Assembly: GCA_030374735.1 (NCBI GenBank)
Contig: JASCIV010000843.1
Location: forward strand, 1-11,355
Length of the DNA: 11,355 nt
Direction: 5' to 3'
Source: Gracilaria caudata
Lineage: Eukaryota > Rhodophyta > Florideophyceae > Gracilariales > Gracilariaceae
Shown: positions 7,239 through 11,355 of the stretch, one piece after another
Layout of the letters: every line of letters begins with the position of its first letter
Numbering within the stretch: position 1 is the first letter of the stretch
Program-made: the position numbers and the translations under genes
The notes under the pieces: model-generated
The model's database searches: none
Seen by the model: only the letters and a program-made list of their open reading frames with translations
Told to the model about the DNA's origin: nothing

Positions 7239-7667
7239 GCGAGAGATGATTCGTTGCGCAGAGTGAACTTGTGGTGGTGTCTTTTGCCTTTGTGAGTATG
7301 GGATAGCTACGTGTGGAATAATCTCAGGATGTTTATCTGGGAATCGCCAATTTGTTTGTGGTTGAGATGGATGGCAGCTAGTCAAAGTAGTTAAGCATGT
7401 TACCCAGGAAAAATATGACCCTCAAACACAAGCACAACTTGCACACAGGCTACCTCCCATCCGCTCTCCCGAGATCGCGTCTTCTCGCAGTCAGGAATCT
7501 TTAGTGAAGCTTAGCGGGGGTTCCACCCTCTTTCCCGCCCTCACTTCACATCCCGGACCACCTGTCTATTCCGATCAGCATAGCATCGCCGCCTTCCGCG
7601 CTTCCAAAAACCTACATCGTGCAGATGACACTGTCACCTCAATAACGATCTGCAGCAACCTCCAAAA
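7239..7667. other. Spacer between tandem zinc-finger copies
   Basis: No supportable gene. A short plus-strand frame (7504-7752) has a non-ATG start and overlaps, in another phase, the finger relic at 7668. Confidence 0.4.
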
Positions 7668-7748
7668 CAGTTCAAATGTGAGTTCAGCTATAAGACCTTT
7701 GGCAAAAAGCATCACAAGACGCGTCACATTCAAGACGTGCATCACAAC
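7668..7748 (+). pseudogene. Isolated C2H2 finger relic
   Basis: The phase reading QFKCEFSYKTFGKKHHKTRH then IQDVHH has Cys at 7677, Ser (AGC) at 7686 where Cys2 is expected, twelve residues, His at 7725, four residues, and His at 7740. The finger spacing is exact with one ligand lost. It lies about 130 bases upstream of copy 2 in a different phase, and was probably the preceding finger of the same gene. Confidence 0.5.
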
Positions 7749-7872
7749 ATAAGTTTCCTTATTCCCTCCTTTCCACATTAGATGTCCTTCTATTATTCAC
7801 TTCCGACCTACACGTGCTCCCCGATCAGTCCTTTCAAACTCATCAAACTCATCATACAGACGTCAACATGTA

Positions 7873-8140
7873 TGCCATTTGCGTTCTCACCCATTTGATC
7901 AGAAACAGAACCTCGACAGACATCTGCTGACTATGCATCAACATAACCGACCTCTTCAAGTGTGAAGTGTGTCAGATGAACTTTACGCGAAGGGGTTTGC
8001 TAAGGGCGCACAAGAAACCCGTGCATCAGATATACGGTAGATATCATTGTGGAGTGTGCAACTGGTATTTCCACATGGAAAACTCACCCACGTTCCTCGG
8101 ACCCTACAAGACCAATTATCCGATGACGGCATGGAGTTAA
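7873..8140 (+). pseudogene. C2H2 zinc-finger gene relic, tandem copy 2
   Basis: This is the paralogue of 6960-7238. Finger 1 (phase of 7873) has Cys1 at 7873, Arg (CGT) for Cys2 at 7882, and the full tail FDQKQNLDRHLLTMH with both His. An indel in the linker then shifts the phase by one base. Finger 2 is intact (Cys at 7961 and 7970; TRRGLLRAHKKPVH). Finger 3 keeps both Cys (8048, 8057) but has lost its His pair through a deletion of about 24 bases relative to copy 1. The phase ends at TAA 8138-8140. Damage differs from copy 1 at nearly every ligand, so the two copies decayed independently after duplication. With the finger at 7668, the three phases of copy 2 all carry finger sequence. Confidence 0.6.
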
Positions 8141-8628
8141 GAACTTATGATGGCATTGGCACGCAGATTTGGAGAGAGTTTGACATGTGCTGAACACATT
8201 CACAAGATTCCTCAAGCTTGTTAACATCGATGCATCTGTGGTTCCGAAAATATGATCCAAGATTGCCGAACATTTGTATGCGGAGCGAGACGACTCTAGA
8301 GCAGTGAATAAAGATTTTCTTCTGTTCCGATCCATCTTTCCATACGAAGACCATGGTACAACATCCCGGATGCGTGCAGAAGTACCTCAAGAAATGAAAG
8401 TGTCATGATTGCTGCGTCCGAAGATCTAGCCGAGCCCAGATCGCGAATGAATGACGCCACACTCGATCTAAAGCTTCTCATGACCTGCCATAAGTCGAAC
8501 CGCGTGAACCTAATGTTGCTGACGATTCTAATGCGCGACGCGAGTGGCGAAGATAGTGGAGGGGCGCGTCGGTCGTGGGGGGGGGGCCCGTCGGTGGTAT
8601 TGCCTTCCACTTTTGAGCAAATTGGGCA
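8141..8628. other. Region with an unrecognised open frame and a G10 run
   Basis: A plus-strand phase is open from about 8309 to 8688, with the first ATG at 8405. It reads MIAASEDLAEPRSRMNDATL and then runs into the dispersed repeat at 8629, so a 93-codon frame from the ATG would end in repeat sequence. I recognise no domain and do not call it a gene. A run of ten G lies at 8577-8586, followed by CCC. Confidence 0.35.
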
Positions 8629-8871
8629 CTTGTCCACATTTCCACTTGTCCATACGTCCACATGTCCACCTGTCCACCCGTCCTGATGCGCAGCGTCCCA
8701 CATGTACATCTCTATGGAACTGGTCCGCCGGGAAGGGAACCACAGAACGATCTCTTTCTCTTCAGCATGACAAGTCCGGACAAATGCCACGCCGACGGCG
8801 TACGTCCAATTTGTGTACATCGTAGTCTGTGAACATACGTGTCCAGAATTACACGGGTGCCCGTCATCCAC
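8629..8871 (+). repeat. Dispersed repeat, copy B, with TGTCCAC minisatellite
   Basis: This 243-base segment aligns with 3516-3768 in the same orientation. Its minisatellite part (8629-8682) has degenerate TGTCCAC units. The identical 23-base block is at 8742-8764, and the end block at 8836-8871 matches 30 of 36 bases. It is more GC-rich than copy A. The inverted-repeat arm that precedes copy A is absent here; the upstream flank is the G10-containing sequence. Confidence 0.8.
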
Positions 8872-9401
8872 GAGGTGGCTGTCTGCTTCCAACTTCTAGA
8901 ACAAATTTTGTTCGGCTGCATGTCCGGAGTATCCATCCCGTGTGTCCGGGTCCAGGACGCCCTTCGACCCGCTCCGCACGAAGACCGTCCTCCCCGATCC
9001 TCCCCATCACGACCAGGTCCCGTTGCATCCGCATCCACAACGGGTGTTTGGGAGGCGGGCCAGGGCGGGAGGGCACTATTCCAGCCCGTCTATTGTGCCA
9101 CAGGCTCGAGGAAATGATGTCGACTACTTCAAATACAGCCGCGTGAAATCGTCGCGTGAAATGTTCGGACATCCATGTTTTCGACCAGACAAATCGGAAC
9201 AGTTGAAGAAGTACGACATCTCTGGGTAATTCCCTGTGTTTTAGTACTAGTCGACAATCATTTTCGCAAGCAAAAGTGCGTATCAAAGCAGTATCGGCAA
9301 AAGTATAACTTACAAGTGGATTTCGCACCGGGACCCAGCATTTGTATCTGACCTTACTAAAACCATGAACTCTTGTCCACAAACGTACAAGTGCTGAATC
9401 T
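8872..9401. other. GC-richer stretch with unrecognised open frames on both strands
   Basis: The minus strand is open for 172 codons (8864-9382, TTG start; first internal ATG near 9172), and the plus strand for 95 codons (8942-9229, GTG start) ending SRVKSSREMFGHP through KKYDISG. Neither shows a domain I recognise or a proper start. High GC content around 8930-9100 lengthens chance frames, so I do not call a gene. The stretch lies immediately 3' of the WD40 pseudogene. Confidence 0.35.
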
Positions 9402-10595
9402 CTAATAGCTCCAGGTCCTAACGCGACAATCTCCTGAACCAGAAGCTACGGTACGAGACGTCGGATTATGCGCTATGCTCAACACAGATTCCTTGTGGCC
9501 TCGGAGAATAACAGGTATATTTGGCTTCCGACTGTCTCTGAAATGAACCGTGCAATCTCTTGACGACGAGAGAAGCAACTCACCGTTCGGGCTAAACGCA
9601 ACCGACAACACGAAATCTTCATGGCCAGAGTAAGACTATCTGCTGTGATGTGGAACACCTTGCCTATGATTCACATCCCGAAGTTTGGCAGTGGTGTCGA
9701 GCGAGCCTGATATCGGCATACGACTGCACAGCGAGAACGCAACGGAAAACACCGAATCCATGTGAGCCTTGAGCACCCGAATTCGTCGACTCGTTCTAAT
9801 GTCCCATATCTTCACACTGCCGTTCGATGTTCCTGTTGCTATGTAGTTGGCGTCCGGGCTTACTGCAACGCAAAAGCTCTTCTTCGATCGATGGTCATGA
9901 TCGTGAAGCGTTGAGAAGGGCGTATCTGTGTTCAGGTCCCATAACTTTGCATACCTCTCGCCTGAAACAGAGACGATGAACTTTCCCGTGGAGCTAATAT
10001 CTACCGAGAACACATCAGCAGCATGCTTGATTCTGTGATTCAAGCTTCGACTCTGCACATCCCATATGTTCAGGACATTATCTTCCGAATCGGTGACAAG
10101 CAATTTGCCGTCGGGCGAAAAGCAAACACTGCGCCCCATAGTCTCCCCCGTCGTTATTCTCTCCTGCGTTTGAACTCGAGTGGGGACCATGGTTCCTCCT
10201 GAGGCTCGGACTATCCACATCAGTGAAGACGAACAAATGCTGACCGATGTTGCGTGAAACACGATTGCGCAACGGCTTGAACCTGTTGCAAGCTGCTACT
10301 CATTCCAGCTATTACGCACACATGAAAATACTGTACTGTGTGGAAAGGCTTGTCGCAGGTTCAAGTTGAATCCGGGCTTGGAGCCAAGGGAAACTTTATC
10401 GAAAGTGAAAGTCCAGTCCTTGTCCGCCCAAGTCCGATGGTGAGTAGGTGAACATGGTTCTCCAGCTCCATCGAGTTTCGTTTCTTTCCTGCCTTGCTGA
10501 GCTTGGGCAATAGCATGTCGATTCGGTGGTGAGGAGCGGTGCGGTTTCAAAAAGCTCGGCTGCTTTGGATATGGTTGGTTCTCGTTGATTTTCAT
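9402..10595 (-). pseudogene. Tup1-type WD40 transcriptional corepressor pseudogene (C-terminal propeller)
   Basis: One minus-strand phase carries seven WD40 blades ending exactly as fungal Tup1 proteins do (GSGDCRVRTWSY, then TAG at 9404-9402). Landmarks: blade 1 FSCVRNS..QLATGSSRCAIVFHATS; blade 2 RSVCFSPDGKLL..NIWDVQSR (from 10133), a Tup1 signature; blade 3 VFSVDISSTGKF..KLWDLNTD; blade 4 CVAVSPDANYIATG..KIWDIRTSR; blade 5 DSVFSVAFS..GSLDTTAKLRDV; blade 6 FVLSVAFSPNG; blade 7 ESVLSIAHNPTS. Damage: in-frame TAG at 10298-10296 within blade 1; a one-base loss near 10244, after which GQHLFVFTDVDS continues in the next phase, with return to the original phase before 10133; in-frame TAG at 9638-9636 between blades 5 and 6; Trp to Arg in blades 5 and 6. 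Tup1 proteins repress transcription with Ssn6/Cyc8 when recruited by DNA-binding proteins. The N-terminal tetramerisation region is not recognisable upstream. Confidence 0.75.
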
Positions 10596-10980
10596 ATGCT
10601 AATGGCTGCGTATAACTCGGCGTAGATCTTGAGATGGATGAGTTAACTTGTGTAGCGAAGAGCGAAGAGAAGGTGGCAGTGATTGTACAGGTGAACCAAA
10701 ACTGAACGCGCTCGGGAAAGAGTTTGTGGAATACCTTGAGATCTTGGAGAAATGGTAAGTGCAGCCGGGATTGGTGCTGAAGGACAAGAGTCCTCTTGAG
10801 GAAGAGATAGACAATGAACCGATGTGGGAAGGGGTGAGATAGCATTCATTTCATTGGCTAGCGACGTGACAACGAATATACATGGTCTTTAGTTCCACAA
10901 TCTACTACATCATCGTTCTTGTGCATGATAATAAGAGGAAAGAGAATTGCAATTTAGATTGAGGAACGATTTGGCTCAAG
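10596..10980. other. Upstream flank of the Tup1-like relic
   Basis: A minus-strand frame with an ATG (10845-10396, 149 codons) and two others (10814-10599, 10849-10643) are Ser/Pro/Thr-rich. One of them could be remnant of the linker or N-terminal part of the Tup1-like gene, in a different phase from the propeller. I cannot align any of them to the known N-terminal domain. The phase of the propeller is closed by TAG just before the ATG at 10595. Confidence 0.3.
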
Positions 10981-11220
10981 ATGTGCAGCTCGTCCATTTT
11001 TACAGAGGCATTGTACTATTGTGCCCACTGTTTGCGTCAGACTGAGCTTTAGACCGCCTCCGCGTTCGTCTACTCGCAAACACCCAAGAATTGTGCACGA
11101 AAGCTTGTGTACACTGAGGTCCTCAAGAAAGAAGTTCTACCTATCTACCATCTTTTGAAACGCACCAAAAACATTAGGTGCTTACTTAGTAAAGACAGTT
11201 TGTGGACGTGCAGTGAATGA
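10981..11220 (+). pseudogene. Broken unrecognised reading frame
   Basis: An ATG at 10981 opens a phase of 79 codons ending in TGA at 11218-11220, interrupted only by TAG at 11050-11052. It starts MCSSSIFTEALYYCAHCLRQ (with C-x2-C). After the stop it reads like a basic, helical protein (CARKLVYTEVLKKEVLPIYH, then LLKRTKNIRCLL). I do not recognise it. It could be a decayed exon, or chance. Confidence 0.25.
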
Positions 11221-11355
11221 TACTCTTTAATGTTTATTCCAATAGGAGTCGATCGGGTGCTTGCCCCCCCTTTTCTCCTTGTACTTGGACTCAGAAACTA
11301 ATGCCTATTTATACTCTCGATGTCCCACGCATTTGCCTATTCGTAGAGTACGCAT
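11221..11355. other. Window end, no gene seen
   Basis: No supportable feature. A C-rich run lies near 11264-11271. Confidence 0.4.

Noticed and set aside
8480..8520. GGTTCGA on the minus strand as a tRNA T-loop
   Set aside because: No A-box or cloverleaf pairing at the right spacing.
8296..8892. Long minus-strand frame (198 codons) over repeat copy B whose protein resembles a minus-strand frame over copy A (3529-3771), sharing HPC..GHV, VAFV and EEKEIVL
   Set aside because: The phase is kept only through the middle of the repeat. Between the shared EEKEIVL and the minisatellite, the copies differ by two bases, so the downstream residues match only in another phase. Neither frame has an ATG that gives a sensible protein. 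A non-coding repeat explains it better.
9402..10595. Introns as the explanation for the stops and phase changes in the Tup1-like gene
   Set aside because: The sequence around the stops and in the shifted segment still encodes conserved Tup1 residues (QLATGSSRCA, GQHLFVFTD, GHEDFVLSV), so removing it as introns would delete blade sequence.
6403..10595. Repeat-induced point mutation as the cause of decay
   Set aside because: Many lesions are T-to-C or A-to-G on the coding strand (Cys to Arg CGT, His to Arg CGT, Trp to Arg CGG) and there are indels. A one-way C-to-T pattern is not seen.

Overview
The window looks like eukaryotic, most likely filamentous-fungal DNA, probably from a basidiomycete. 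The evidence is a decayed seven-blade WD40 gene of the fungal Tup1 corepressor type, several C2H2 zinc-finger relics with the C-x2-C-x12-H-x4-H spacing, a TATA box with a pyrimidine-rich leader before one small gene, and the absence of ribosome-binding sites or operon packing. The order and species cannot be fixed from the sequence.

Only two small reading frames look intact. One, on the minus strand (1083-1529), encodes a 148-residue protein that starts with a myristoylation/palmitoylation-type N-terminus and carries a perfect-phase 14-residue tandem repeat. The other, on the plus strand (4541-5059), encodes a 172-residue basic protein with an RVxF-type motif, a nuclear-localisation-like cluster and a three-unit heptad repeat. 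Neither belongs to a family I recognise. A weaker 93-codon frame lies at 3924-4205.

Most of the rest is a graveyard. From left to right: a broken unrecognised frame (379-636); a broken C2H2 gene (2354-2908) that stops at a repeat boundary; an AT-rich block (2966-3448) with a TAGGGG motif family, enclosed by inverted repeats (a MITE-like structure); a dispersed repeat copy with a TGTCCAC minisatellite (3516-3768); a broken unrecognised gene (5289-5604); a run of decayed C2H2 fingers (about 6403-8140) that includes a clear tandem duplication 917 bp apart; the second copy of the dispersed repeat (8629-8871); a Tup1-like WD40 pseudogene on the minus strand (9402-10595); and another broken frame (10981-11220).

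The damage in the relics (Cys to Arg, Cys to Ser, His to Arg, Trp to Arg, one-base indels, scattered TAG/TGA) goes in both transition directions, so it looks like ordinary drift and not repeat-induced point mutation. Fungal C2H2 repressors commonly recruit Tup1-type corepressors, so decayed members of both classes side by side is suggestive, but the present sequence shows no working regulatory module.
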